Shown here: positions 24,204 to 33,462 of the stretch, in pieces
Layout of the letters: every line of letters starts with the position of its first letter
How positions within the stretch are numbered: position 1 is the stretch's first letter
Assembly (NCBI GenBank): GCA_963709325.1
Contig: CAVPVV010000003.1
Location: forward strand, 4,526,001-4,590,000
Length of the DNA: 64,000 nucleotides
Direction of reading: 5' to 3'
DNA from: VFZN01 sp963709325
Lineage (GTDB): Bacteria > Acidobacteriota > Vicinamibacteria > Vicinamibacterales > UBA2999
Made by a program: the position numbers and the translations under genes
Notes under the pieces: generated by a model
What the model was told of the DNA's origin: nothing
Seen by the model: only the letters and a program-made list of their open reading frames with translations
The model's database searches: none

Positions 24204-26058
24204 CGACGGCGGTCGCCGCGGGCGCCGACTCGAGCAGCGTTTTCAGCTCGGCAAGCGTGCGCGCGCCGGCGAACTTCGTCTCGTCGATGCGCGTCTGGAA
24301 TTTGTCCTCGAGCGCGACCATCAGCTCGACACGTTCCAGCGAGCTCAGCCCGAGCCCCTCGAGCGTTGCGTCACCGGACACGGCGCGCCCTGCTGTGAAT
24401 TTCGCGAGCACCGATTCGAGCCCGCCTTCCTGGGAACGGGAGACCGGGGCAGTGCCGCCCGTGTCCACCCATGCGCGAATCGCCGCTCGTTTCAGCTTGC
24501 GGGTTCCCTCGGTGCGGGGCAGCGGCCCGGAAGTCCAGACCGACGCTCCACGAATCCGCTGGTGATCGAGCAGGCTGGAATTCGCGCGCTCCACGACCGA
24601 GCCCGCGGAGCAACCCGGCTCCAGCACCAAGACCACGTGCACGCGTTCGTCGGGACTCGTTGCATCGCGATGCCCGACCACTGCGCTCTCAATGACGCCG
24701 GGCACCGTCTCCAGCACCCGCTCGACATCGTCCGGAAAGACGTTCAGCCCCTCGGGCGTGACGATCATTTCCTTCTTGCGGCCGCGGATGAAAAGCCGGC
24801 CCTGGGCATCGAGTTCGCCTACGTCGCCCGTATGCAGCCAACCCTCCGCATCGCGAATCCGGAGGCCGGTTCCTGACCCTTCGACGGGCGCAGGGTCACC
24901 CCGAGTAACGGCGGCCGATTCCCGGCTCGGCTCGAAATACCCTTCCGTGACGTTCTCGCCACGGACGAGAATCTCGCCGTCCTCGGCGATCGTCACTTCC
25001 ACGCCGCCGACCGGCGTGCCGACCGAGCCGGTGTTCGTCTTGAAGGGGTGATTCAGGGTGACGATCGGCGCCGTTTCGGTGAGGCCGTAGCCCTGGATGA
25101 CCACGAAGCCGAGGCGCTTCCAGAAATCTTCGAGCTCCGGTCCGAGCGGCGCGGCGCCGACCACGAACGCCCAGTACTTGTAGCCGAAGGCGCCGTGGAC
25201 CTTCCTGTAGCGCCACCATCGTGCCGGAATCGACAGCCCCTGCGGTGGATCGGCCGCGGCCGGATCGAGCCGGATCACGTGCTCGCGAAGCACGTCGAGG
25301 ATCTTTGGCACGCAGACGATGACCGAGACATGCCACTCCTTCACGCGGCGCACGATGTCGTGCGGGTTGAAGCTGCGCATGAACACGACCGTGCCATCGA
25401 CCAGCGGCGGAATGTTGGTCGCCATCGATTGGCCGAACAGGTGACTGAGCGGCAGCAGGTTCAGGAAACGCAGCGGCAGGAACGGCCTGGCGTAGGGTTT
25501 GTACTTCGCCACTTCCTTCGCGACCGGCACGAGGTTGGCGAGCAGGTTCTTGTGGCGGACCACGACGCCTTTGGGTTCGGCTGTCGCGCCGGAGGTGAAG
25601 ACGATCTGCACCACGTCCTCGCGCGTGATCGGGCGTCCGGGCAGCGGACCGTCGGCGTTCCAGTCGAACTCGGCGAAGCGCCAGACCGCGCCGGCCGGGA
25701 ACACCGCTGCCGAGTCGTCGAGCTCCACCTCGTCGCCGGCGACGACGAGCTTCGCCGCGACGATGCCGGCGACCCGGGCGGCGAAGGCGGGCGATGACCG
25801 GTAGTCGATCGGGACGACGATGACGCCGCTGATGACCGCGCCCCAGTAGCAGCCGAGCCACTCCGCGGCGTTTTCGCCCCAGAGCAGCATCTTGTCTCCA
25901 GGAACGAGCCCGGCCGTTCCCAGCCGTGCCGCAAACCCCCGTGCGGCGCGCGTCACCTGCGCGTACGTAAACCGCCGAACCCGATACCCGTCGTCGTGAA
26001 TGACGAACTCGCCGCGATGCTGCTCGAGCGAGCGAAACACATCAATAAGGGTGGTCAT
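23494..26058 (-). CDS. AMP-dependent acyl-ligase with ACP domain (Aas-like, frameshifted at 3' part)
   Basis: Start ATG at 26058. Adenylation domain: IVFTSGATAEPKGVVVRHKN (P-loop), IQGYGLTETAP, GWLHTGDVGELDAQGRLFIR and GRKKEMIVTPEGLNVFP with the A10-type end LKRAAIR. An ACP-like domain follows (ATLEGLGLSSLERVELMVAL with a candidate phosphopantetheine Ser). Recognisable protein ends near 24187. Below that the open frame to 23494 is an Arg/Pro/Ala-rich shadow of the acyltransferase. Removing one base at 24184-24186 gives an 861-residue ligase-ACP-acyltransferase ending at 23472. Such proteins activate free fatty acids and reacylate lysolipids. I favour a single-base sequence error; a +1 shift at CCC-G is possible. 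Confidence 0.78.
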   Translation of the reverse strand: MTTLIDVFRSLEQHRGEFVIHDDGYRVRRFTYAQVTRAARGFAARLGTAGLVPGDKMLLWGENAAEWLGCYWGAVISGVIVVPIDYRSSPAFAARVAGIVAAKLVVAGDEVELDDSAAVFPAGAVWRFAEFDWNADGPLPGRPITREDVVQIVFTSGATAEPKGVVVRHKNLLANLVPVAKEVAKYKPYARPFLPLRFLNLLPLSHLFGQSMATNIPPLVDGTVVFMRSFNPHDIVRRVKEWHVSVIVCVPKILDVLREHVIRLDPAAADPPQGLSIPARWWRYRKVHGAFGYKYWAFVVGAAPLGPELEDFWKRLGFVVIQGYGLTETAPIVTLNHPFKTNTGSVGTPVGGVEVTIAEDGEILVRGENVTEGYFEPSRESAAVTRGDPAPVEGSGTGLRIRDAEGWLHTGDVGELDAQGRLFIRGRKKEMIVTPEGLNVFPDDVERVLETVPGVIESAVVGHRDATSPDERVHVVLVLEPGCSAGSVVERANSSLLDHQRIRGASVWTSGPLPRTEGTRKLKRAAIRAWVDTGGTAPVSRSQEGGLESVLAKFTAGRAVSGDATLEGLGLSSLERVELMVALEDKFQTRIDETKFAGARTLAELKTLLESAPAATAVDEPVDFPAVESQPDRWMDSTREPGYVDSAAGAGVRLGPGERPRKPGRPARASRVRGQSPEPPRRAGDSLGASWQVACPCRASHGQGVLQGALLPGRVFGPAGVHEPAELLPGRVLLQRLPAPATRSRRTPDAPLHRRGDRRRLLSLDLPGRGAVEQRRHQAVPRRHRDDRLAAPAAGSAGAPGRRRSRAASVVEDGAARPLFGDIRRAAPPAWRRLRGAGRPGGGSGPPFACSAGA

Positions 26059-26154
26059 CCGCCCGCCGCACCTGTCGCACCTGTCGCACCCCGCACCTGT
26101 CCCACCCGCACCCGTCGCACCGGCCGCACCCGCGTTTAGTATCATCGTTCGCGC
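26059..26154. repeat. CGCACCTGT tandem repeats in a divergent promoter region
   Basis: The stretch from about 26068 to 26133 consists of CGCACCTGT, CGCACCCGT and CCCACCCGC-like units. TATCAT (26140-26145) lies 9 nt before the GTG of the plus-strand gene at 26155. Reverse-complement copies of the same unit (GGTGCGACAGG) occur at 38222-38255 and inside the methyltransferase gene near 13000. Confidence 0.65.
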
Positions 26155-27523
26155 GTGGACACGTCACGGCTGCCGCCCGCCCTCGTGGTCGGCGCTCACT
26201 ACGATTCGTTCCTGCAGCGGGCGCTCCGGCGGTTCTTCGAGCGCGCCACGCTCGAAGCCGAGGCCGTGCCGTCGCCTTCCTCGGACGGGCGCCTGGCCAT
26301 CGAGCCGACCTCCGATCCCGGCGCGCTGGTGGTCCGCTGGTTCGGCAACCGCTACGTGCTGCGCGTGCCGCGCCAGCGCCCGTTCACCGAGAACGAAGTG
26401 CGGTTTGCGCGGGCGATCGGGACGGTGCTGTCGGCCCGGTTTCACGCCATCCTCCAGCCGCAGGCGATCGTCGAACGGGGCGGCCTGTTTCGGGGCGCGA
26501 TCGAGGACCGCTACGTTGGAGCTTTCTTCGATCCGTCGCCGTACGCCGCGACGACCAACGCCGGCGTCGACCGCATTGCCGAGGTCATCGAGATTCTCCG
26601 CGTCGCGGCGCTGTCCACCTACGAGAACCAGCCGATTTCGACCGGCGTCCTGCTGCTCGGTACCGCTCACGACCCGGTCGGCGAAGAAGGGACCGCTTCG
26701 CCCGGGCCGCAGTACACGGGCGCGCTCACCTCGATCAAGAGTTTCTTCCGGCTCGCCGATGGCGTGCGGACGGCGTTCCTGGTCGCCAGGGACGGCCGCC
26801 TCGTCGACATCGTGGATGTGGAGCGGTGGGCCAGCCAGGCGTCGGCCGGGGCGGCGCTCGCCGTCCCGTGTGCCGAGGCCTACGCCGCGCATGCGCGGGC
26901 GACGCTCACCGGCGGCCACGTTGGAGTGGTGTTGAGCCCGCAACGCGAGATCAAGGTATTTGCCGGCGGGCGAGCAGGTGTTCGCGTTTCGTAATGCCGA
27001 CTGGCACCTGCTGGACCTCACCGCAAAATATCAGATGTGGGAAACGGCGGTCGGTTCGGGTACGCTCGCGCGGCGGCTGTTCCAGACGGCGCTCGATCTT
27101 TCGGACGACCGCGCAGGCGCGCTGTTCGTGGTGCTGAGGCGGCCGCTCGAGACGCTCAGCGAACTGGTGGCGCAGGACGATCGCCTCGACATGGAACCAG
27201 TTGGCGCCACCGCGGACATCGACACGCCTTCCCGACGCCATCTCCTGCACGTGCTGGCTGGACGCACCGTCACCGATCTCGATGCTTCGGTGCTGGCGGC
27301 GTTGGCCACACTCGACGGCGCGATGGTCTGCGATCGTCATGGGCAGTTGCTGGCGGCTGGAGCGATCCTGCGGCATCCGCCCGCGGCCAGCGACAACGGC
27401 GGCGTCGCGGAAGGGGCTCGGACGACCGCGGCGATGGCGGCCAGCCGCTTCGGTCCGGTCCTCAAGGTCAGCGAGGACGGCCTGATCACGTGCTTCGACG
27501 GCGGGCGAATCTGGGATATCTGA
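26155..27523 (+). CDS. DAC/DisA_N-like domain protein with degenerate active site (one-base frameshift)
   Basis: About 455 residues once one G is removed from GGG at 26968-26970; as given, the first frame stops at 26994. The join reads IKVFAGG|EQVFAFRN. The C-terminal 140 residues match the diadenylate cyclase fold: LDGAMVCDRHGQLLAAGAIL aligns with the DGA motif, then GARTTAAMAASRFGPVLKVS at the place of GTRHRAA. The RHR triad needed for c-di-AMP synthesis is replaced (R-T-T), so a sensor or other nucleotide-binding role is more likely, as proposed for DAC-related sensor families. The N-terminal 300 residues are unrecognised. Its stop is 1 nt before the next ATG (TGAGATG). Confidence 0.65.
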
Positions 27524-27524
27524 G

Positions 27525-28430
27525 ATGCCGTTTCCCGTATTCCTGACCGGCGCGACCGGTTATGTCGGCTCGGCGATCCTTGATGCCCTCGTGCGTGGCG
27601 GGCACCAGGTGACGGCGATTGCCCGCGACCCTGAAAAGGTTGCGGGGATCGAGTCGCGCGGCGCGACCGCGCTGCTCGCCGATCTCGGCACGCCGGCCCG
27701 TTACATGGCGGCCGCGATCGACGCCGATGTCGTGATCCACGCCGCCCTCGACCACTCGCCGCGCGGACCGCAGCTCGACGCCGAGCTGCTCGACCGGATG
27801 CTGCCGGCGCTGGCCGATACGGGATCGGCGAAGACCTTCATCTACACCTCGGGCATCTATGTCATCGGTCCGGCGCCCGAGCCAATCGATGAAACCGCTC
27901 CCATCGCACCCACGCCGCTCTCGGCGTGGCGGGCGCCGCTCGAGCAGCGGGTAGCGCAGGCGATGACCCTCAGCCTGCGGACGGCGGTGGTCCGTCCGGG
28001 CTACCTGTACGGCGGCCGCCGGGGTGTGATTTCGGATCTCCTCAAGGACGCGCTGAACGGATTGGTGCGGGTGATCGGGCCGGGCACGAATCACTGGCCG
28101 TGCGTCTACGACCGCGATCTGGGCGATCTCTACGCCCGTATCGCGGAGTCACCGGAAGCCTCTGGCGTGTACCACGCGTGCGACGATGGCGACGAGCAGG
28201 TGAGCGAGATCGTCGAGGCGATTGCCGCCCACGTGCCGCAGCGGCCCGACATCCGGAACGTACCGCTCGAGGAAGCGCGCGCGAAGCTGGGGGCGTACGC
28301 AGATGCGCTGGTGCTCGACCAGCGGATGCGCTGTCCGCGGGCCCGCGCGCTCGGCTGGACGCCGACGCTGCGGAGTGTGTCGGGCAACGTTGCGCGTCTG
28401 CTCGAAGAGTACCGCAACGCCAGAGTCTAG
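27525..28430 (+). CDS. NAD-dependent epimerase/dehydratase-type SDR
   Basis: 301 residues. It starts FLTGATGYVGSAILDALVRG, the extended-SDR NAD loop. TFIYTSGIYVIG holds a Tyr in the usual active-site zone, and RPGYLYGGRRG is the later conserved segment. The Y-x3-K pair is not complete, so catalysis may be atypical, as in NmrA-like or complex I-associated SDRs. It is translationally coupled to the DAC-like gene (1-nt gap) and is followed after 6 nt by the M28 peptidase. Confidence 0.8.
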   Translation: MPFPVFLTGATGYVGSAILDALVRGGHQVTAIARDPEKVAGIESRGATALLADLGTPARYMAAAIDADVVIHAALDHSPRGPQLDAELLDRMLPALADTGSAKTFIYTSGIYVIGPAPEPIDETAPIAPTPLSAWRAPLEQRVAQAMTLSLRTAVVRPGYLYGGRRGVISDLLKDALNGLVRVIGPGTNHWPCVYDRDLGDLYARIAESPEASGVYHACDDGDEQVSEIVEAIAAHVPQRPDIRNVPLEEARAKLGAYADALVLDQRMRCPRARALGWTPTLRSVSGNVARLLEEYRNARV

Positions 28431-28436
28431 GAGACT

Positions 28437-30080
28437 ATGGGGCTTCGCATCGGTGTCCTGTTGCTGCTCGTGTCTGCTGCCTGCGCGCCGCCGCCGGCGC
28501 CCCCGCCACTCGCGCCGCCAGCCGGTCCTGCAGAAGGTGAGATCAACACCGCGGCGCTGGTTGCGCACCTCGAGCTCCTTTCGTCGGACCTGTTCGAAGG
28601 GCGCGCCCCGGCCACGCGCGGCGGACAATTGACCGCGGCCTACCTCGCATCGGAACTGGCCGCGCTCGGCCTCCAGCCGGCCGGAGACGATCGCACGTTC
28701 TTCCAGCAGGTGCCGATCGTCGAGAGCACGGTTGCGCGGACGTTCACGTTGAGCGTGCCAGGCGCGACCTACCGTTACCTTCAGGACGTCGTGGCGTTCA
28801 CGGATCTCGAGAAGCCGATCATCCAGGCGCAGGGCGAGGTGGTGTTCGTCGGCTACGGCATCAACGCCCCTGAACTGAAGTGGAACGACTACGCGGGCGT
28901 AGACGTGAAGGGCAAATGGGCGCTGATCATGGTCAACGATCCGCCTGCGCCGGCGGACGAGCCGACGCTCTTCGGCGGGCCGGCGCTCACCTACTACGGC
29001 CGCTGGACCTACAAGTACGAAGAGGCGGCCCGCCAGGGCGCGGCCGGGGCGCTGCTGATTCACACCGATGAATCGGCCACCTATCCGTGGCAGGTAGTCC
29101 AGTCATCGTGGAGCGGCACGCAGTACATGCTGCCGCCGGAACCAGGCATGCCGGCGCTCGGCGTCAAGGCGTGGATGACCGAGGCCGCGGCGCGCGATCT
29201 GGCCAAGCGAGGCGGCAAGGACCTCGATGCGCTCCGGAAGGCGGCGTCGGCACGGGGATTCAAAGCCGTACCGCTGGGCATTCGCGCGGCCGCGACGCTG
29301 CAGCAGCGAACCGCGCGCAGGACCGCTGCCAACGTCGTCGCAAAGCTGCCGGGCACGAACGAGCAGCAGGGCGTGGTCCTGACCGCGCACTGGGATCACT
29401 TCGGGGTCAGGGATCTGCTGCCGGGCGAGCCAAAGGACGCCGATCGCGTCTTCAACGGCGCATACGACAACGCATCCGGCTGCGCGGGAATGCTGGAGAT
29501 CGCCAAAGCCATGGTTCGTGCGCCGGAGAAGCCGGGACGGTCGATCTACTTCGTGTTTACGACCGGCGAGGAGGCGGGCCTGCTGGGCTCCGAGCACTTC
29601 GTCGCGCACCCGCCGATTCCGATGGGGCAATTCGCCGCCAACCTCAACATGGACGAAATCAACTATCTCGGGCCGACGAAAGACATGGTGCAGCTCGGGT
29701 CCGACCGGTCGACGCTGGGCCCGATGCTGGAAGCAGTCCTGAAGGAACGCGGCCGCACGCTGGGCACCGACACGTATCCGGAGCGCGGGTACTTCTTCCG
29801 GTCCGATCACTTTCCGTTCGCCAAGGCCGGGGTGCCGGCGCTTTCGTTGAGCGAGGCGAAGGAGTTCACCGGGCCGAACGCCGCGGCCCTGCTCGCGAAG
29901 CAGGAGGCGTACAACGACAAGGACTATCACCAGCCGAGCGACGAGTACGATCCGTCGTGGGACTTCAGCGGCGGCGTGGACGACCTGAAGCTGATCGCGC
30001 AACTGGCCTGGCGAATCGCCGCCGCGTCTGAGATGCCGAAGTACAACGAGGGCGACCAGTTCGCCAACGCGCGGAAGTAG
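28437..30080 (+). CDS. M28-family zinc aminopeptidase lipoprotein with PA domain
   Basis: 547 residues. The N terminus LLLLVSAACAPPPAPPP is a lipoprotein signal with Cys at the cleavage site, followed by a Pro-rich tether. A protease-associated insert lies around residues 130-250 (VVFVGYGINAPELKWNDYAG, GAAGALLIHTDE). Zinc ligands and catalytic residues: LTAHWDHFG, FNGAYDNASGCAG, FTTGEEAGLLGSEHF, NLNMDEINYL and KDYHQPSDEYD. It removes N-terminal residues from peptides outside the inner membrane. A GGAG ribosome site overlaps the preceding stop region. Confidence 0.9.
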   Translation: MGLRIGVLLLLVSAACAPPPAPPPLAPPAGPAEGEINTAALVAHLELLSSDLFEGRAPATRGGQLTAAYLASELAALGLQPAGDDRTFFQQVPIVESTVARTFTLSVPGATYRYLQDVVAFTDLEKPIIQAQGEVVFVGYGINAPELKWNDYAGVDVKGKWALIMVNDPPAPADEPTLFGGPALTYYGRWTYKYEEAARQGAAGALLIHTDESATYPWQVVQSSWSGTQYMLPPEPGMPALGVKAWMTEAAARDLAKRGGKDLDALRKAASARGFKAVPLGIRAAATLQQRTARRTAANVVAKLPGTNEQQGVVLTAHWDHFGVRDLLPGEPKDADRVFNGAYDNASGCAGMLEIAKAMVRAPEKPGRSIYFVFTTGEEAGLLGSEHFVAHPPIPMGQFAANLNMDEINYLGPTKDMVQLGSDRSTLGPMLEAVLKERGRTLGTDTYPERGYFFRSDHFPFAKAGVPALSLSEAKEFTGPNAAALLAKQEAYNDKDYHQPSDEYDPSWDFSGGVDDLKLIAQLAWRIAAASEMPKYNEGDQFANARK

Positions 30081-30083
30081 CAG

Positions 30084-30129
30084 AAACCATAAAGGCACGA
30101 AGAGCACGAAGGGCGCACGAAGAGATCCC
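30084..30129. repeat. CACGAAG short repeats
   Basis: This gap holds GGCACGAAGAGCACGAAGGGCGCACGAAGAG, that is, three CACGAAG units in 30094-30122 (full motif split here only for description). A related GGCACGAAGG occurs at 45171-45180. No terminator or promoter is evident. Confidence 0.5.
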
Positions 30130-31122
30130 ATGGAAACCCGGACATCCGCCGAATTGGTGACACTCGATCAGATCAAGGCCGCGCGCGAGCGCATCAGGCC
30201 GGCGGCTCGCGTTACGCCGCTCATCGAAGCGCCTTGGCCCAGCGACTCCCGACGCCCGGCCCCCGGCTCCCGGCTATTTCTGAAGGCGGAGTCGCTGCAG
30301 CCGATGGGCGCGTTCAAGATTCGCGGCGCGTTCAACATGGTCGCGCAGCTCGCGCCCGAGCAGCTGAAGCGCGGTGTCATCACCTACTCGTCCGGCAATC
30401 ACGGCCAGGCGGTGGCGATGGCCGCCCAACTCCTGGGCGCGCCGGCGGTCATTGTCATGCCGACTACGGCCCCCGCGGTCAAGGTGGAAGGCGCCAAGTC
30501 GTACGGCGCGGAGGTCCAGTTCGCTGGGACCACCTCAACCGAGCGCCACGCACACGCCGAGCGCGTCGCCGCCGAGCGCGAGCTCACGATCATCCCGCCG
30601 TTCGATCACCAGCAAATCATCGCCGGGCAGGGAACGGCCGGCCTCGAGATCATCGAGCAGTGCCCGGAGGTCGGGGCGGTCTACGTTCCCATCGGCGGCG
30701 GCGGGCTGTTGTCCGGCGTCGCGACCGCGATCAAGCGCTCGAAGCCGTCAGTGCGCGTGATCGGCGTCGAGCCCGAAGGTGCGCCGACGATGAAGACGGC
30801 AGTGGCGGCGGGCGAGCCGGTGTCATTGCCGAAGACCGGTTCGATCGCGGACGGCCTGCTCACCATCCGCGCCGGCGACGTCACGTTCGCCCACGCTCGT
30901 GAGTTCGTTGATGAATTCGTCACTGTGCCGGACGAGGCGATTGCGAAAGCGGTGTCGTGGCTGTTCCGCCACTCGCGGCTGGTGGTCGAGCCGAGCGGCG
31001 CGGCGGCGACCGCAGCGGTGATGCTCGGGCTCGGGGACACAAAGGGCGCGTCGCACGTGGTCGCCGTGGTGTCCGGCGGCAACGTCGCGCCCGAGGCGTT
31101 CGCTCGATACGTGAGCGGCTAG
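30130..31122 (+). CDS. Threonine ammonia-lyase / serine-threonine dehydratase (PLP fold type II)
   Basis: 330 residues, catalytic domain only, without the regulatory ACT domain of IlvA. PLP Lys lies in QPMGAFKIRGAFN. YSSGNHGQAVAMAA contacts substrate and cofactor, PIGGGGLLSGVATAIK is the phosphate-binding glycine loop, and the Ser that bonds the pyridine N falls near VVSGGNV. The family deaminates threonine to 2-oxobutyrate or serine to pyruvate; serine racemase is a close alternative. Its TAG stop shares the palindrome CTAG with the stop of the convergent CCA-transferase gene. Confidence 0.88.
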   Translation: METRTSAELVTLDQIKAARERIRPAARVTPLIEAPWPSDSRRPAPGSRLFLKAESLQPMGAFKIRGAFNMVAQLAPEQLKRGVITYSSGNHGQAVAMAAQLLGAPAVIVMPTTAPAVKVEGAKSYGAEVQFAGTTSTERHAHAERVAAERELTIIPPFDHQQIIAGQGTAGLEIIEQCPEVGAVYVPIGGGGLLSGVATAIKRSKPSVRVIGVEPEGAPTMKTAVAAGEPVSLPKTGSIADGLLTIRAGDVTFAHAREFVDEFVTVPDEAIAKAVSWLFRHSRLVVEPSGAAATAAVMLGLGDTKGASHVVAVVSGGNVAPEAFARYVSG

Positions 31123-32504
31123 GCGTCCCCGATTTCGCCCAGCATCACCCGAGCCGAGGCTTCGGCCTCGGCAATCGTGGTCACGAGTCCGTCGAGCTGC
31201 TGCTCGTAGACGGCTTTCAGGATTTCACCCATTCGCCGGCCGGGAGGCACGCCGAGCGCGAGTAAGTGGCGTCCCATCAGGATCGCCGCCGGCGGGTGAT
31301 GCTCGACGCCCAGCGACCGCGCCCGATCGATGAACCAGTCCATTGCCGAGCAGTCGAACGTTCCGGTCCGGCCGTGACAGTCGGCGCGCGCGAAGCGTGT
31401 CAGCAGCTCGATATCGACCCGCTCGGCGAGACGCCGGAATGCGCCGTCGCGGACCGTCTCCTTGGCCTTGTAGAACGCGCTCGGCCGCAGGTGCTCGGCG
31501 ACGAGGCCGAGGACCTGGGCGCGCACATTCACGCCGTCCATCGTATGGACGTTGAGCCGGTCGAGTATTGCCGTGGCCGGGCCGACGCCGGCGGCCTCAT
31601 GGCCTGGCGACTTGATCCGTTTGTCGATGACAGCGGTCGTTGCTGGCTTTCCCAGGTCGTGACACACCGCGCCGAGCATGACAATGGCCAGCGGCGCGCG
31701 TCCGAGATCGGCATTCAGGCGGCGTGCATTGTCGATCACCATCAGCGTGTGCGTCCACACGTCGCCTTCGGGGTGCCACTCCGGATCCTGCGGGCAGTCG
31801 TAGAGCGGCACCATCTCGGGCAGCAGTTGCTCGACGACCCCGAGCTCGCGCGCCAGCGCGAAGCCAATCGAGGGGCGCTCGGCGACGAGCAGCAGTTTCT
31901 CGAACTCGCCCCAGATCCGCTCGGCCGGCAGATCGTCGAGCGCGATGGCGCGGCAAATCTGCGCGCTCAGCGGCTCCAGCCTGGCCTCGAACCGGGCGGC
32001 GAGCTGCAGCGCGCGCAGCACCCGCAGCGAGTCGTCGCCGAAGCGCTGCGGGTCGACGACCCGAAGGACATGGTGCGCAAGGTCGTCGCGCCCGCCGCAG
32101 GGATCCAGGTAGTCACCGGTCAACGGGTCCCAGGCAATCGCGTTGATCGTGAAGTCGCGCCGGCGGGCGGCCTCCTTGAAGGACATGAACGGATCGCCCT
32201 CGACCGCGAACCCCTTGTGCCCGCGTCCCGTCTTCGACTCGCGGCGGGGGAGCGCGACGTCGATGGTCCCGAGCTTGAAGACGGGGAACGCCTGGCCAAC
32301 CGGCTCGACTCGGCCCAGCTCGGTGAGAACCGCCGGCAACTGGTCCTGGCCAATCCCGTACACCTCGAGGTCGAGATCCTTCGACTCATGCCCGAGGAGG
32401 CGATCGCGCACGAACCCGCCGACGACAAGCGCGCGCCCGCCGCGATCGCGGATGTGATCGGCGATGCGCTTCGCCTCGGCAACAAGAGAGGCGGTCGTTT
32501 CCAT
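31119..32504 (-). CDS. cca: CCA tRNA nucleotidyltransferase with HD domain
   Basis: 461 residues from the ATG at 32504. Nucleotidyltransferase motif: VVGGFVRDRLLG then KDLDLEVYG with the metal Asp pair; RRRDFTINAIAWDP and DPQRFGDDSLRVLRALQLAA are class II CCA/poly(A) polymerase signatures. The HD part has HTLMVIDNA and GAVCHDLGKPATT. It repairs or adds the 3' CCA of tRNA and may have phosphohydrolase activity through the HD domain. TAATCT stands 8 nt before the start. The long in-frame extension upstream is antisense to the neighbouring gene, so I rejected it. Confidence 0.9.
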   Translation of the reverse strand: METTASLVAEAKRIADHIRDRGGRALVVGGFVRDRLLGHESKDLDLEVYGIGQDQLPAVLTELGRVEPVGQAFPVFKLGTIDVALPRRESKTGRGHKGFAVEGDPFMSFKEAARRRDFTINAIAWDPLTGDYLDPCGGRDDLAHHVLRVVDPQRFGDDSLRVLRALQLAARFEARLEPLSAQICRAIALDDLPAERIWGEFEKLLLVAERPSIGFALARELGVVEQLLPEMVPLYDCPQDPEWHPEGDVWTHTLMVIDNARRLNADLGRAPLAIVMLGAVCHDLGKPATTAVIDKRIKSPGHEAAGVGPATAILDRLNVHTMDGVNVRAQVLGLVAEHLRPSAFYKAKETVRDGAFRRLAERVDIELLTRFARADCHGRTGTFDCSAMDWFIDRARSLGVEHHPPAAILMGRHLLALGVPPGRRMGEILKAVYEQQLDGLVTTIAEAEASARVMLGEIGDA

Positions 32505-32512
32505 CTCCGAAC

Positions 32513-32566
32513 AGATTACATGCCCTGCCAACCTCCAAGCCCCAAGCCCCAAGACCCGTGTAAGCT
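32513..32566. promoter_or_regulatory. Divergent -10 boxes for cca and the NIPSNAP gene
   Basis: Minus strand TAATCT (32518-32513), 8 nt from the cca ATG. Plus strand TAAGCT (32561-32566), 7 nt from the NIPSNAP ATG. Between them is a small CCAAGCCC repeat. Both fit leaderless transcription. Confidence 0.45.
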
Positions 32567-32573
32567 CTTGCCC

Positions 32574-33008
32574 ATGACACAGCATCTCCGGCCGTCCGTC
32601 CTGTTCCTCGCCGTCGGGTTCGTGGCTGGGGCGCTCCTCGGCCCGCGGCTCGGCGCCGTCTCCGCCCAGTCTTCGCCCAAGGTGTTCGAGCTGCGCACCT
32701 ACACGGCGCCGGAGGGAAAGCTTGCCGACCTCCACGAGCGATTCCGCAACCACACCCTGCGGATCTTCCAGAAGCACGGCATGACCAACGTCATCTACCT
32801 CGCGCCGACTGACGCGCCGTTGTCGCAGAACACGCTGGTGTATCTGCTGGCTCACGAGAGCCGTGAAGCCGCGAAGAAGAGCTGGGCCGAGTTCGCGGCC
32901 GATCCTGAGTGGAAAAAGGTATCCGCGGAGTCGCAGGTGAACGGCCCGATCGTGACGAAGGTCGACTCGATCTTCCTCACCGCCACCGATTACTCGCCGA
33001 TGAAATGA
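32574..33008 (+). CDS. Exported NIPSNAP-family protein
   Basis: 144 residues. A signal peptide (LFLAVGFVAGALLGPRLG then AVSAQ) precedes a ferredoxin-like alpha/beta domain with VFELRTYTAPEGKLADLHERF and HTLRIFQKHGMTNVIYL, characteristic of NIPSNAP. The bacterial family has no firm function. Its stop overlaps the ATG at 33005 (ATGA), so it is coupled to the cupin gene. Confidence 0.85.
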   Translation: MTQHLRPSVLFLAVGFVAGALLGPRLGAVSAQSSPKVFELRTYTAPEGKLADLHERFRNHTLRIFQKHGMTNVIYLAPTDAPLSQNTLVYLLAHESREAAKKSWAEFAADPEWKKVSAESQVNGPIVTKVDSIFLTATDYSPMK

Positions 33009-33016
33009 GGTGGACG

Positions 33017-33452
33017 ATGGCGATCGACGTTTCGTTCAGGTGGGGCGTGCACGCCGCGATTCTCGGGGCCGGACTGGCGGTTGCAGCGCTGCACGCGCAG
33101 GCGCCGGCAGGCTCGGCGCAGGCCAATCAGCCCCTCTTCACAGGAACCTCCACGGTCATGGACGGCAAGGATCTCTCCGCGGCACGGCGGCGGTTCGAGC
33201 CGGGCGCCCGCACCTACTGGCACAGCCACGACAACGGGCAGTTGCTCTACGTCGAAGCCGGCCGAATGTGGGCCGCGAAGCGCGGCCAGGCAAAGCACGA
33301 GCTCGGACGCTGGCGAAAGCGACTACACCGGGCCGAACGTCGAGCACTGGCACGGCGCCACGACGCAGTCGCACCTGATTCAGGTGAACGTGGGATTCGG
33401 CGGCGGCACGAAGTGGCTCGACGCCGTGCCGGAAGCCGAATACCGCAAGTGA
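33017..33452 (+). CDS. Exported cupin-domain protein (one-base frameshift)
   Basis: 144 residues if one G is dropped from GG at 33305-33306. Signal peptide: WGVHAAILGAGLAVAALHAQ. The cupin part has ARRRFEPGARTYWHSHDNGQ and LLYVEAGRMWAAKRG in frame one, and GESDYTGPNVEHWHGATTQS then FGGGTKWLDAVPEAEYRK in frame two. The His pairs on both sides of the shift belong to the same metal-binding barrel, so the two parts are one protein. Similar to small carboxymuconolactone/quercetinase-like cupins; substrate unknown. A GAGG site precedes the ATG at 33017; the ATG at 33005 is an alternative. Confidence 0.72.
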
Positions 33453-33462
33453 TCGCGAGCCG

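Noticed and set aside
26155..27523. Active diadenylate cyclase
   Set aside because: The RHR motif is replaced, so synthesis of c-di-AMP is not supported.
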